Below are positions 11,270 to 23,499 of a stretch of 60,000 bases of DNA, one piece after another. Within the stretch, counting starts at the first letter, position 1. Each line of letters starts with the position of its first letter. This DNA comes from Tubiluchus corallicola (taxonomy: Eukaryota > Priapulida > Priapulimorpha > Priapulimorphida > Tubiluchidae). The stretch covers positions 126,001 through 186,000 of the forward strand of contig JAQGDQ010000057.1 in NCBI GenBank assembly GCA_030141605.1. The letters run 5' to 3'. Both the position numbers and the translations under genes were made by a program. The notes beneath the pieces were generated by a model that ran no database searches, was not told the origin of the DNA, and saw only the letters and a program-made list of their open reading frames with translations.

Positions 11270-11995
11270 ATCGTGCAGGTGCAGTCGATGAACCCTTCAT
11301 GTTTGCATATAATCTGTGCTTGGCTTCAAGTACGCTAGATATCTGAGGACGATGTTAGCATCAGAAGGCGGTATTCTGGATGATAAACGGTCTAAAACAC
11401 TTAGTTCGACAAGCAGGAAAGTCAAGGTTTATAACATATCGTGAGTTAAATCCGGATTTATTGGTGTCGGACGTACATAATTCTAACATACCCGAATTCC
11501 AAAGGGTGAAGTTTTCTAGGTTCCGCTTATCTGCCCACAGGCTGGCTATAGAAACTGGCCGTTGGTCTCATTTACCGAGGGAACGATGCTTGGGTTCGCG
11601 TGGGCTGGTACAGACAGAGCACTGTGTTATATGTGAATGCGCTCATACCCATAATTTGAAAATGAACAATAATAATGTAGATTTCTCAAATTTACGGTCA
11701 TTTTTTCAAATCTCAAGCAAAGTTGGTGTACAAATTTGTAACAGAGGCGTTAAATATGTATGATAATGGTTAAATATGTATGCTAATAGTGTCTGAGTTG
11801 TCGGATTATAATTGATAATGCCGCAGCAATTTGTAAAACTGAATATAACATCCGGTTGTCATTGTATATAGGTGAAATTTTGTGGAAAATATTTTGTACA
11901 CTGCTAGTGTAATTTTTATGAACTGATTCTGCTAAGACCATCTCCATGATTGTATGTTTATATCAGTCAATAAATCTATCTACCTACCTAGAAGT
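11270..11995 (+). pseudogene. LINE ORF2 C-terminal remnant with 3' tail
   Basis: The frame at about 11380-11763 contains YRELNPDLLVSDVH, then FRLSAHRLAIETGRWSHLPR and VQTEHCVICEC. This is a pattern I recognise from the C-terminal end of non-LTR retrotransposon polyproteins of invertebrates, where a Cys/His cluster follows an HRLRIETGRW-like motif. One Cys of the expected cluster looks substituted. Weak similarity extends upstream to about 11270 in the same direction but is broken by stops. Downstream non-coding sequence ends at about 11990 in AATAAATCTATCTACCTACC, a microsatellite-like tail typical of CR1/L2-type elements. It is 5'-truncated and inactive. It shows no overlap with the LINE remnant 1 kb upstream, so the two are probably separate insertions or parts of one disrupted copy. 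Confidence 0.8.
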
Positions 11996-12464
11996 AGGTT
12001 TCTGCATTAATTGACTTTCATACCATTTTTGACATTCAGTTGATTGTGAATAATATCTGAACACGTTGACGCTGTTATGGTGCAAGTGTTGTCGTAGGCA
12101 GACTCTAACGTAAGTGGGGTCACGTAAAATGATTAGGGAAGTGTTGTCATAATTGAATAAGCCATTATTGCAATACACGTAGCTAATTGAGTCTACTGTC
12201 TGAAATGAGGTTGAAAATAAGCCTTTTCACAGTTCCAGGATTGACGATGATCGTTAAAAGGTCAAAGGTTAAGTGTACCGGACAATGCATTTGTGTAGAC
12301 CTACACTTGATAACGCCTCACAGCCCACGCTGTTGTAATGGTAACAGTTTTAACGATTAGCTAGAACCTTGCATAATTAAGTAAGACTGACGCATAATTA
12401 AGTAAACTCCACGTAAAACAACTCACATTACTGAAATGATGCGACAGACGACTTTGCTTTACGA

Positions 12465-12560
12465 ACATGTCACGTGGCTGTTGTACTTAAAACGCGTTGC
12501 TAGGGTACACGTAATTTTTGACCTACAGCAACTGCGCGTGCGCGCAACGAAACTATGAAA
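12465..12560 (+). promoter_or_regulatory. possible CpG-richer promoter patch
   Basis: This short stretch has a higher CpG content than its surroundings. It contains a CACGTG E-box (12470-12475), ACGCGTTGCTAGGG (12491-12504, half of an RFX/X-box-like site) and CTGCGCGTGCGCGCAACG (12532-12549, NRF-1-like). It lies just upstream of a possible first coding exon. The motif matches are visible in the sequence; promoter function is inference. Confidence 0.35.
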
Positions 12561-12650
12561 AGGCTACTGGTACTAAACTGTAATTGTACTCTGTTAGCTC
12601 ACAAACATTGCAACGAATTTTTCTGCTTTTGGAATTGTTTGGAAATAAAA

Positions 12651-12751
12651 ATGGCGATTGTTACGACGGTGGCGTTGACCGACGGCATTGACGATACGGT
12701 GGTGGCAAGTCAGGCATCTTGCATTGAGAAAGTCTTTCCCCGTCCTGAATG
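12651..12751 (+). CDS. possible first coding exon of an unidentified gene
   Basis: From ATGGCG at 12651 the frame reads MAIVTTVALTDGIDDTVVAS and on through QASCIEKVFPRPEW, then meets G|GTGAGA at 12751/12752, a reasonable splice donor. The codons are richer in G/C and CpG than the neighbouring non-coding DNA, and the stretch lies just 3' of the CpG-richer patch. The frame is open upstream to 12555, where another ATG exists. The peptide matches no family that I know. If real, the exon is phase 2 and the rest of the gene lies downstream on the + strand. It could equally be a chance frame. Confidence 0.25.
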
Positions 12752-14145
12752 GTGAGAAAGGGACTTGCTGAAAAAGTACATAGTTAATAATGAGGTTATA
12801 GTACAGTCCGTATGATGCTTTTATTTATCTATACGTTGCTGTGACGACGACAGCAATGTTAGAAATGAGATGTAAATAAGAGCTTGCTGAGATTGGGGAA
12901 AATTTTAAAAAGAAAATTAGAAATCAAAGTGTACAGTGACTTTTGAGATACCTTGTATTGACATGTGTAGGATTTCCAATACCGTCTCAAGGCTTTTAGC
13001 GCTTCCAGTGGAATTATGAAACAGAGTTTTTGTAAAACTTCTTAAGTCCTACTTGTGTAGTAGACTTACGTACGCTAACACTCATGTTACATTCTCGCAT
13101 ATTATGAAGCCTTATAATTTGTAACATAGAACACACTAACTAAAAGCAAGATTGATTCGGCAAAAATAGCTCTAGTTCCTGTATTTTAGCTTGCGATAAC
13201 TATACAAATTGCAGGTGTATATATGCAGACATGACACCCAATCTGATATGTTATTACCTGTTGTGCACCGGATTTTTTAATATGCACAGAGGAAATAATT
13301 AAACATGTTATGATTACTGATGATGATAATGATGTTGATACTCATTGAAAAGATGAAGGGCTCATGCGGAGTTAACGCTAATTACTAATTAGCAAAGTGT
13401 TAATGGGATGGACGTTAATGATTGGCTTCTCATGAAAGAGTAACCGTCATAATTAACCCATTTCCGTATGGAAGTGAGTTTAGCCAAATTTGATCCTGAA
13501 ATGATTCTGAGATTCAGGTTGTCGTCGTCGTCGTCGTCATCATCATCATCATCATCATCATTTTAACAGATTTGGTATTTTTGCCTTCATTTGCTTCATT
13601 GTTCGATAGTTTACTCGCCTACTGTGCATGTTAACAAAACAATGTTAGAACAGCACTTGAAATCCGTGCAGAACTAAATACAAAATACACTTTCCACCAA
13701 AAACGTACCGCAAAGATGCAAAATACAACCTGCCCTACGTCTGCCCTATTATGAATCTGCCTAAGTGTTTTTTAACTTCATCCTATTTTATAACTGTCTC
13801 GGCTTGCAGCTTATGAATCGGCCGGGTCTGGCTTGTTTTTATTGTGTCTGGGACAGAATAGCGTGCAACAACGCTAACAACGCTAATTCCTTTTAATTAA
13901 TCTTCCTTTCAACGTGACAGAGATGCAAGATTACATGTTGCTAGAGACGCGTGTCATTGTGGAAACTAAAGCTTTATGAAAAGGTCTGTTAATAACAAGT
14001 AAAAAGTGATATATGATCACAGAGAGAGAGAGTGTGTGTGTGTGTGAATTCCAAGCATTAGGAGTTAGCATTTAGTATCACCTTTAAAGCACTTCGAAAC
14101 AGTACCTGGCAGATACGTGTAGATAATTAAAACAACCGTAGACTC
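12752..14145. other. no recognised gene; short microsatellites
   Basis: The stretch holds a (GTC)n(ATC)n microsatellite at 13520-13561 and a short GA/GT run at about 14021-14046. The rest is AT-rich unique sequence. Confidence 0.5.
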
Positions 14146-14149
14146 GTTC

Positions 14150-14290
14150 AGGTAACGCCGCCCATGAAGACGTCTCACCTGGAGTCATCAGGAGTAACCG
14201 GGCACTGACCAGGAATCGAACTCCGGCACATAGTTATATTTCTGACGAGCGAGTGGCTCGTGAACTGGCATAGTGAACCAGTGACATTTT
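14150..14290 (-). mobile_element. tRNA-derived SINE
   Basis: On the minus strand a good RNA polymerase III B box, GAGTTCGATTCC, lies at 14211-14222. An anticodon-stem-like hairpin (CGAGC...GCTCG) sits between it and a degenerate A box (TGGTTCAC, near 14283). The GTGCC spacing resembles a tRNA fold. Downstream on the same strand is a non-tRNA body (CCCGGTTACTCCTGATGACT and onwards to about 14150). No poly(A) tail or target duplication was clear. The SINE family is not identified. Confidence 0.55.
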
Positions 14291-14385
14291 ACCATTTGAC
14301 GCGAGCATTTTAAATTATGAACAATCTTTTCTAATTACATAAATTTTTCAAACAGATAAGTATAATGGCAAGTGATGTAACATTG
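14284..14385 (+). repeat. dispersed repeat family A, copy 1 (partial)
   Basis: The core TTTGACGCGAGCATTTTAAA, followed by CAATCTTTTCTAATTACATA, matches the core of copies at 27.9 kb and 51.8 kb. It abuts the SINE on its left. Confidence 0.55.
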
Positions 14386-17300
14386 TATATTTTGTGATAT
14401 ACTAAATTCCCTTTCCTTTGCCTTTAAAATTTGCCGATTTGGTGCGAACCGTAGTCAGTTTTTCTGCCGTTAGAAATTTATGTTTACTTGTAACGTCATC
14501 ACTAGCTGCGCTCTCCGGGCGTTATGTAAGTTTCTAAGCCTATATTTTGTTATCAGAAACGTTTTGGCATTATTATAGGTTATAAAATGTAGATTTTGCT
14601 ATTCTTCAAAACGGGATGGGATCTGTCAGTCTAAGGAAATTGAGCAATCTGTCACTCTACGGAATTTGAACGATTTGTCTGTCTCGAATACCTAGAGTTG
14701 ATGAAACAAGATTATTTTTGCGTTATTGTTTAATGTGACTTTAATCACCAATTTGATGAATTTGTTTAAGATCACTTTCACGAATCTTGGTATCTTCTTA
14801 CTCTGTTCCAATTACTGCGTTTCTTTTATTGTTTTTTGCAGTTGGCTAAAGCGCTTATACTGTTCCTTTAACTGAAATACATTAAATTTAAGTTAGATGA
14901 ATGACATGTCTATACAATACACAAATAGGGCCTATACCTCTTACAGTATATTACACAAATCACAGATAACAAATCTGACTAACATATACATGAAAATTAA
15001 TTTAGAGTGAACATATGCATTGCCATATAAACCCATTAAAATTATAATAACGTAGTAAATCAACATTCTACAACTTCTTGCAAAAAACTGTACAATGATA
15101 ATTATCTGAATTCATATGTTGATTTGGATCCTTATTATTCTGTTGGCAAATGGAAATATATATATATATATACAGTGTATATGTATATATTGGAAAGATA
15201 AATGAATAAGTTTGGCCTAAAAAGTTTACAACGATAAGCTTACTTTCTTCTGTGACTTTTCAAAACTCTCGTGCCTTCATATTACAGACAAGAAATAGAA
15301 AAAACAACGTGACACTGTGGTTGCCAGTTGCTCGTACGTGATGAAGACCGTGAATACGAAGCCTAGAACGGCTCATTGCCCAATTTTAGAGTTCCACATC
15401 TGAAAGCAGAATAGCAGTAAGTGCTCGTCAAGCTCCCCGCACGTTTCACGATCCAAATAAAAGCTTGGAAATTGTTATACGGGTACAAAACACCCAAGAA
15501 GTTACAGCTCAGATTTCATTCGATCGATTAACGATGAGTAAAGAGATGATCGAAGCAGAAAATGTTCGCGTGACGAGAAGCAAAGAAACTGAGGTGTTTG
15601 AGACGACCAGTGGTTGATTCGGGATTGGAGGCCAGTGGGTTTTCAGATGTATTAACAAAGCTGATTTACAAGCAGGTGTGTTACTATTGTAATAGTAATG
15701 TTTACTAATAATTATCGTGCACAAGCCAGCTTTGCCATCTGTGATGACAAGGATGAACGTATTGGCCGTTTGTCTCCTGTTATTGACAGTGTAATTATAC
15801 TCATGTACATTATGTCATCGATCATTTTATAAGCAACAGGCAAAGTAAAACATGTAGGCAAACCAGCAACACAGAGACCTCAGTAACTTGGAATTGTTCA
15901 GCTGGTTAGATTAATTATAATATGTAGTGAGATGCTTTCTAATAATCCGATGACAGGAATTTCGAATCTCAAGTCTTATTCACATTTGAATGTCCTTGGG
16001 AAAGGCGGCTTACTAAATGGTGTTGCCTTTTGTACTTAAGAAAATCGCTTGTTAGTGTTACAGTAGTTGTAACAGTAGAGGACGTATCTGTGTTGGAAAC
16101 TGAAAAACATCATTAAGCACACTTGTGACAACAGCATGACTGCTCATGCTACTCAAGGAAAATATAAATGTTGACGTGAATTATTTGGGCACTTGTCTAA
16201 TCTTACAGTCTGCCACTGTATATATTAGCGACAGATAACCCTAAGGTGCTACCATGGCATAACAAAAATGAATCCGCTACGGAGTGTAAAATTGAGAAAT
16301 AAATTGCAAACAAGCAAGTAAAGGTATTCTTAAAAAGTAATATTTTCCATTTGAAGTTTGAACTTTGGTATTTACATTTTATCTAGGAACGATTAAGTCT
16401 TAAGATAGAGTGGATATTCACAATCACGAACGAAAAACCGGATGTTAGAAGAAGAATTAGCATTTAGTAATGACGAAACTGTGTTTTTGCCAGGTATGAC
16501 GCGGCTAGTTCAGTAAGCTTTATTACTTTCCGATTTATACAATGCTGTAGAAATCTTTGTTTTTAAAGTTCCGTTATGTCTCTACAGCTCAGTTAGTTAG
16601 TCACTGAGACTATTACCAGAGCATATCAGCACAAGCAGCACGTGTTATTTTTCCCGTAATGGTTTGGAGAAATTTAAACTCAAACGTAACGAAAAAACTG
16701 TAGCAGTTTCTTCACACAGGGCGTCAAATGACAGCAATTTGCAGCAACGGCGTAAGAATGAACAACTTTTTGACAAGTTTAATTTGCGGAAACACAGCTT
16801 TTATGATTTCTGCTGCGTTTAAATTCGTTTAATTAAAAACGCAGAACCGACAACTCCTAATAGATTCGAGCAATTGTCTCAAGGTTGCCAGATTAACACT
16901 CACAGTGGCTTCTACTTAAGTTCATAGAACAATGCATGCCAAGCACTGATGATTCTCATACGTGTATAATCTTGATTAATTTATGTGTATTTGGTAAATG
17001 CAGCTGCCCTGTGATGACTATATTCTTGTGCGTTTGTTGGCGTCGTAACATTACAATGCATCCAGCTGCGGGTACAACTACATCTGAAAAATCATCGTCA
17101 TCGTCGTCTGTTTGCCTTCTCCATCATCTCTTAGGTTGAGCCTTCCTCAACCAGATCTTTCAACAGTTTCAGTCATCGAGTTCTTGACTCTTCTTGTCTT
17201 ATTCTCGTCTGTAACTAACTGTTTAACGATGCAACACGAAAAAGGCCGGAACTTTCCCGTGTCTATTTCAAGTAAGTAATCCTCGCGTATCCTCTTGACA

Positions 17301-17740
17301 GTTTCTGGTTATTACAAATTATTTTAAGCAAGTTTTAATTTTTAGAGTAATCAAAATTAATGACAGATTATTTTCAGAGCGGTTGATTGTAATGATGACA
17401 AAGCTCTTAGCATGTCTGGTCAACCTTTTCCGGGATGTATCATTAAACAATTAGTTACTTCTTGTGCTATTAATTATGACTGATGCTGCAGAACTCTTAC
17501 AGGATATGGATTTATCATTTAGCAACTGATGTTAATATGACTACTCATGTATGCTTCGCCAGGAATTGTATCGCGAGGTCCAGAAAAATGTCCGTTGATT
17601 TATTTATAAGCACAATTTTTTGTTGTTCGATGGTTTCGTTATTTTATGGTGATGTTTGTATAAATGCAAAAGTGTAAAAACCATATGTGTTTTATGTGTT
17701 TTCTATTTATTTATCTTCTGGTTATTGTTTGTTAAATTTC
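14386..17740. other. long intergenic stretch, nothing recognised
   Basis: AT-rich DNA with a short (AT)n run at about 15160-15190. Short open frames on both strands (for example 15509-15724 minus and 16936-17139 plus) show no family motifs. No RNA gene or inverted repeat of note was seen. Confidence 0.45.
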
Positions 17741-17744
17741 CCAT

Positions 17745-17825
17745 TTTTTCCTGTTCTCTTTTGTCATCAGTTTCCTGTCCTTTTTTTCCTGTTCTCTTTT
17801 GTCATCAGTTTCCTGTCCTTTCTTT
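17745..17825. repeat. 38-bp tandem duplication in a pyrimidine-rich tract
   Basis: CCTGTTCTCTTTTGTCATCA begins at 17750 and again at 17788, followed each time by GTTTCCTGTCC. The surrounding 17.69-17.9 kb is strongly T/C rich, which creates long Phe/Leu/Ser open frames that I regard as compositional. Confidence 0.85.
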
Positions 17826-17829
17826 TTGT

Positions 17830-20034
17830 TTACTTTTCTCTTTATTTTTCCTCTTCCTTTTCTTTTGTCGTCTTTTTAAGGGCTTTCAGTTTTTTCTTTG
17901 CCGTTTACACTTTCTGTAATTTTGAATCCCATCACTTTATTTTTTCTTATCAATTTTCATCTCCTTTCACGCTTATTACCTTAACTTCGTTTCACTGTTC
18001 ATACGACAATAAACTCTCTACTATCCATTCTTTACCGTTTCTCTCTAGAGAATATGGTGATGTGCTGTAATCCCAGCTTGCTGTCTCCACGACAACCCTT
18101 GAGTTCTCCTCTCACTCCATCCTATTTTGTAGGTAATAATCTTATTCCTGACAACATGGCTCTCTCTCCTCGTCCATTAGTATAAAGACGGTCGATCTCT
18201 CGTTCACTGAGCGTGCTGGTTTATGCATAACAACCAATTTCACGTGGTCGCAGCTGCAATGTAGTCACCCTTTCATAAGAATATTTGCAGCAACACTCTG
18301 TCGCCTATATGGGTATGACTAAGCATCTAGCATACATGCACGCTCAGTTTCTTAACCATTCACGTTAGCACGACATAGTCAGTCAATAATTAAGCTTAAT
18401 TAACGTTGAAAGACTTTAATTCATAGCCGTGCCTATCTTTCTGTCAGGCACGTTTTACACAGGAGAGTCAACGGCGGATAGGCGCATCGTCAATAGGGCA
18501 TCTGTAATGCTGCAAACTGGGTCACTAAACCATGAACAGTTAAGTAAAATTAGTCTTTCACGAATTCTTTCAGTTTCTTGGCAACTGACTGAATTAAATT
18601 TTGATTTCTTTTTGAGTATCATTATGACGTAAAATTCATATGCTGTAAAAAATTGGTGCCGTTTGGCTGCTTAACCTTCCAACTGCTGATTGGGGATGGA
18701 GACAACGAATTCTTAAAATACAAATGACAGCCGTCGCCCAATTAAGAGGTTTCTAGCAGCTGTGAAAATGCATTTGACGTCAGAATTAATGTATCAGTTT
18801 TAAAAACTGTCTAATCTAAACCAAGCAAACTGTAATTATTCAGTATTTATTAAACAGTATTTATTTGCAAAAATAATAGTTTTTTAGCTTATTAGTTTAA
18901 ACTAAACTAAAATGTATTTCAGGAATGCGGTTGCCCTATAAGTTTCTCTGCACATTACAAAAAGCACGAATGTAGAAATATCAATGTACGCCTTAACTTT
19001 AAATTATGTGTAGCATATATGTAAACATACACATGTGATTTTACAATTAGAAGCACATTTACAAAAGAGCCTTGCATTGCATAATAATTTACAGCAGATT
19101 TGCAGACAATTTACAAAGACTGAATACACGTTTATATGTTGACGTTGACACTGTTAATTCGTTGACAAGAATAATTTAAAAACGTTGAACCATCATTAAT
19201 ACTCTTAAAACCACGAGCAAAATAGATGACTGGTTTAATCTTCTTTTGTAATAAATTTAAAAACAGCGAGAAAACTTTAGTTAGATTGATGATTGTTGCT
19301 TGAGATTATACTCATCTGTTTACTATTTATTTAATCTTATTATTTATTATTTATTTAATCTTATGTTACACAGCTTTAGCTCATTATAAATTTCTGTAAG
19401 GCAAAGATAGCGTTGCTATTCATCGCTATTATAATTATTTTCGCAACATTTTTCGTAAAATTTGCATTTAACTTGCAGATTCGCTTTCAGTCTATTTCCC
19501 TTGAGGCAGAAGTTGAATCAGCATCAAGCGAATTGAGTTGCTTGGTTAAAGCTATCAGGATAAAGTTTATGATCATTAAACTTGGTTATGATCTACATTG
19601 TAAAGGCTATGAGCTCTTTCACCACATGACGGCGAATTACTCCGTTAAATTTTCACGTTTTAGTACGCCATTTTAAAATATTGTAACGACGGCGAAATGC
19701 CATTCGATTCGCCCCACTCCCTGCTGTGTAATGGTTCTGTCCGTTACGAAGCCATTACACAATGGCATTTATAAATACGCTGGGATGTAATGGTTCCGCT
19801 GGTTCCAGTAGGACTCTTCACTATTGCAGCACCTGTTCCACTGACAGTGAGGATGCAAGAAGAGCAACCCGGCCGTTTATGAATAAATTTTGCTGTTTCT
19901 ACATGTTGATCAAAGATTTTTAACCATGTGTATCAGCGACGCCCAGTAAATAAATAAATAAATCTAAATTGTCAAATTTTTGAATAGTTTTCATTTTAAA
20001 CATGCTGCCTATATAGATTTACTGTAATACAATT
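17830..20034. other. intergenic, nothing recognised
   Basis: AT-rich sequence. A small duplicated TATTTATTTAATCTTAT segment lies at about 19324-19364. A GC-richer stretch at 19680-19880 ends near AATAAA and might be an old retroelement 3' end, but no family is recognised. Confidence 0.45.
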
Positions 20035-20200
20035 TCATTCAATTCGATTAAAATTTTTATTCCGCATACTAAGACCATATAAAACACAAATACAGTACTA
20101 AAATGAAATAAAATACACTGACACAAAATACAAGACTAAAATGAAATGCATGGTTAGTAAATTAAGAGTTAAATAAATTTTAGAAACCAATTATGTATTT
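20035..20200 (-). mobile_element. dispersed repeat family C, copy 1 (probable LINE 3' end)
   Basis: The + strand reads CAATTCGATTAAAATTTTTATTC, then ACTAAGACCATATAAA and AATACAGTACTAAAATGAAA. The same ordered blocks recur at 31159-31325. The CAATT-repeat edge would be the 3' tail of a retroelement lying on the minus strand. Confidence 0.65.
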
Positions 20201-20849
20201 TAGATCCGATCAGACTTTTTTACTATTTATTGACTTGACAGAATAAAGTGGCATCCACAAAAATTAATTAATTAAATATGTTTTTTCATTTTTCCGTTCC
20301 TTGTGTTCTGTTTTCATCAAACCGAGTGAATAAATAGAGTTAGTTGTAACTGCCCATACAGTCACATAGAAACCCTTTTGAGCTGATGTACGAGTGTTGT
20401 AAAAACGTTTACGATTAAATTGTCGCAAGACCGCCTTGAAAGAAATTACACTTCACCTACAATTATTTTATTGCCAAAGGTTTCCTCTTCTAATAAAAAG
20501 ACGAATCTGGCAAATTTTACCTGTATTATTGGAGGCGAGATTGTTTTATGGTACCGATAATATAGACCGGTAGGTAATGATTGAACTGTTACGTGCGCAA
20601 TATCAGTTGCTACTTGAAGTGTGGAGTAATATCACGTACAACAGATGCCTTAGTTTCCACTGCAATGATGTTAATTAACAAACATACGTCAAAATTGTTT
20701 TCTCGTACAGGAAGTGAGCTTGGCTACTTGTGTAAAATTGGCTTCCACGTGCAGCTTTTTGCGTGTGGATTTGTCCAGCTGTTGTCCACAAACTTAGCCA
20801 ATATTAAACTCATGTCAAACTGGGTTTAATTAAATTTTGTGACATCGCG

Positions 20850-20861
20850 CGCGCATGCGCA
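20850..20861. promoter_or_regulatory. NRF-1-like palindrome
   Basis: CGCGCATGCGCA is a full match to the NRF-1 consensus (YGCGCAYGCGCR) in otherwise AT-rich DNA. An identical 12-mer lies 460 bases upstream of the receptor exon at 32.5 kb. No gene start is recognised next to this one. Confidence 0.4.
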
Positions 20862-20959
20862 ATGAACAGTGAAATTTGAATGGAACGAACTTTTGTTCAA
20901 ATTACGATCCAACGAATGAATAATCATCTTCGTACGATTAACTGTTCTATGTTCACTTA

Positions 20960-21226
20960 CGGCGTGTTCAGACTAGCGAATTTTCTCGCTAAGTAACTTG
21001 AAAAAGAATATGAGAGTTCTTTGTAACAGTAAGCGTGAGCTCTCCTCTATTCACTACAAGTGTTGATAATAACTTGCCAAAGCGTTCACGTTAGACAGCA
21101 ACTTGCAGGAAATCAACTCGCAGCAACTGTCGGAGAGTTTGCAATTTCTTACCGATAGAATTCGCAAAGGTGTCCAGACTTGCGAATTTGTTTTCACTGA
21201 GAAAAGTCGCTAGTCTGAACGCGCCG
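20960..21226. mobile_element. PIF/Harbinger-like MITE, 267 bp, TSD TTA
   Basis: Terminal inverted repeats are CGGCGTGTTCAGACTAGCGA on the left and, reverse-complemented, CGGCGCGTTCAGACTAGCGA on the right, with similarity continuing about 10 bases further in. The element is flanked by TTA on both sides (20957-20959 and 21227-21229), the target-site duplication expected of PIF/Harbinger elements. The interior has no coding capacity. A degenerate direct copy of the left end (CAGACTTGCGAATTTG) lies inside the right end at about 21176-21191. Confidence 0.85.
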
Positions 21227-21229
21227 TTA

Positions 21230-22985
21230 CTGATTGTGTTATCTCGGCTTTTTTGCTCTTGTTTGCTTTTTCCTGAAGACAGTTCACAATGCCTGTCCTT
21301 TTATTTCTTTATCGTGGAACCTTTTAAATGATTATTCCAGCTCTTGTCGGCAAGAATTACTTTCGTCTTGCAAAAAAATGCGTAAAGAAAAAAGGAAAAG
21401 AAAACGTTTTGGAGAAAAGACGAGCAAAAACAAGAATTATCAGGAAGAAGAAGAAAGCAAGAAAAAGAGAAAGAGGAACAAGAAAAGCAAATCTAATTAA
21501 TGGAAAGAAGAAATGATACAGGATTTGCTTGGCGAGAAAAGAAAGGAAAAGAAAATATAGAAAGACCGGCGAGTGAGCCATTTTGATTTATCATGCAAAA
21601 TCCCATGATCTCATCACACGTTTCGCGATGCTGATGAAGACATAATTAAGAGACATGTGGTCGCGTTATACCTCTCCAGGTACTAGTCGATGACGGTGTC
21701 TGTTCAATTATTCATACCTGGCATCGAATAGAGCTTTACGTGATCATAGGTGTATTACTATTTGCTTTTACATGAGTATCCCCAGTGTATTGACGCGTTG
21801 CGTGTACTTGAACTCTAAAGGTGCGCCTAAATGGTTGTAGAAGAAACAAATGAGATGTTTGGAGGCTAATTAAGAAGCGTTTGCATTCACACTACTGAAT
21901 AATTAGTTTTTACTTGCAGCTTAATCTGGTTTATGAACGCTGGCTAATTGTCGAAAACAGTTTCCCCCAAAAATTTAATTCAAAAAGAAAGATACCACTG
22001 AAAAGAAACAACCGAAGATTTTGGTGGTTACAAAATTATATTTGCAAATTTAAAAAACAAACGGTTAGTTTTTGTTTAAAGCAGTGTGTTTCATTTTCTG
22101 TAGCACACTGTTCCTGTACATCTCTTTGGTAGATTTTGAACCAGAATTTTCGTCAGAAAATTTTTCAAACACTGACTCATATTTTCATATAACCCGATTC
22201 ATTAGTTATCTCGTTGCAAATAGTGCAAATAGTGTCCACCAGCCTTTTTACCTTCCTTTTCCCGTTTTACCCGTTGAAGGCCTTGATTCTTCGTACATAT
22301 CAGTATACAATGACGTAATCTTAGGAAGCCAAGTAAAGCAAAGGTAAAAACTCTCTCCTGAGGGAAGAGAGCTCCATGTTGGTGAGGATGAATCATATAT
22401 TTTAACGCTAGTAGTTCGTTTCAATAAATTAAAGTGTTGTGATAAGCGATTACACATAAATTATGTTATTACTTATACGAAGGCTAATGTTAAAAATTAA
22501 AGAATTACTTTCAGACTGGCGTCCTAAGCAACTGCCTAATTTGCCTAGTGATAGAACCAGCCTTGTCATATAAATATGGAGGATGATAATTTCGCATTAA
22601 TATGTCTTTGAAAAGTGAATCTACGTGCGAGAATACTATACCTTCCAATTAAAGAAATATCACCCACATTGTTATGTCCAATCAGCCCTCCAAGGAGAGA
22701 CGTGCGAATATTTTTTGCTTAATAATCTGGTCATCTCTTCACTTGAACGAAACTAATAAAGGCTAAGAAGGCTATTTTTACCTAATTTGATTCTCAGGTG
22801 TGCGGAATTTTCAGCTCGAGACTTCGACTTTGATCAGTTGGATTTAGAAAAAAGCTTAATAATGTCAGGCAGTGATGCAGCTGCAGTTTGTTAACATTGA
22901 GGAATTGTGCAAAACATAAGGAAGCGATCACAATCATTCTATTACAAATTATCAACAATAAAGCTGAAACAACTTTAAAGGGAAA
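21230..22985. other. no recognised gene
   Basis: A purine-rich tract at 21378-21560 gives Lys/Arg/Glu-rich frames on the + strand and Phe/Leu-rich frames on the minus strand. They look compositional and not like a protein. The rest is AT-rich unique sequence. Confidence 0.45.
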
Positions 22986-22989
22986 GAAA

Positions 22990-23130
22990 AGAGAATCCCA
23001 AGGAACTTTCAATACAGTTTATATTATTCAGCATTGCACTTACGTTATAGAATTGGGAGAAAATCTTAACAATTTAAGATGTTTGCGCCACCTGGTATAA
23101 TGGCACTGCATCGCCATCCCGATGTGCCCC
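22990..23130 (-). repeat. dispersed repeat family A, copy 2
   Basis: On the minus strand the order GGGATGGCGATGCAGTG, then TACCAGGTGGCGCAAACAT, then TATAACGTAAGTG reproduces the order at 27920-28010 on the + strand, with moderate divergence. Confidence 0.6.
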
Positions 23131-23499
23131 ACTAATTCATAAAAGAACAATGTTGATTTTATTGACAGTATAAAGTTATTAATGCGCTACGAAAGTTCTG
23201 ATTAATTTATCAACCTGAAACTCGTAACAGTTAGCGCGGAAGTTTTGTGTAGCGTTACTGCTAACGTAGTCCCCTGTAATAAGACAGCATGTAAGTGATA
23301 TAACACTTTAGGACGAATTTTGATAGTTATTTATTAATATTATTTATGAAGAGTGGTTTCTTGTATCTTAAATATCTGTACACAGAAAACATCTGTTGTT
23401 TGCGGCGTGCCTTTACTAGGCGCCAAGGGCACTCGACTAGACGAACTTGGTAGCCCAGTCTTGGTCACTGAGAAAGTATAGAACCATACCACCCTAAAC
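23131..23499. other. unique AT-rich spacer
   Basis: No gene, RNA or repeat is recognised. A GC-richer patch near 23400-23470 has no identified identity. Confidence 0.4.

Noticed and set aside
17656-18070. Two overlapping Phe/Leu/Ser-rich frames resembling membrane proteins
   Set aside because: Hydrophobicity follows from the T/C-rich tract and a 38-bp duplication; both frames being open at once argues against coding.
21234-21581. Lys/Arg-rich frame and its Phe/Leu-rich antisense
   Set aside because: A purine-rich strand explains both. No domain, no start context and no splice pattern support a gene.
21600-21660. Hammerhead ribozyme or Penelope-type end (CATCAGCATCGCGAAACG on the minus strand)
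   Set aside because: The CUGANGA and GAAA core elements do not occur in the needed order and spacing with pairing stems.
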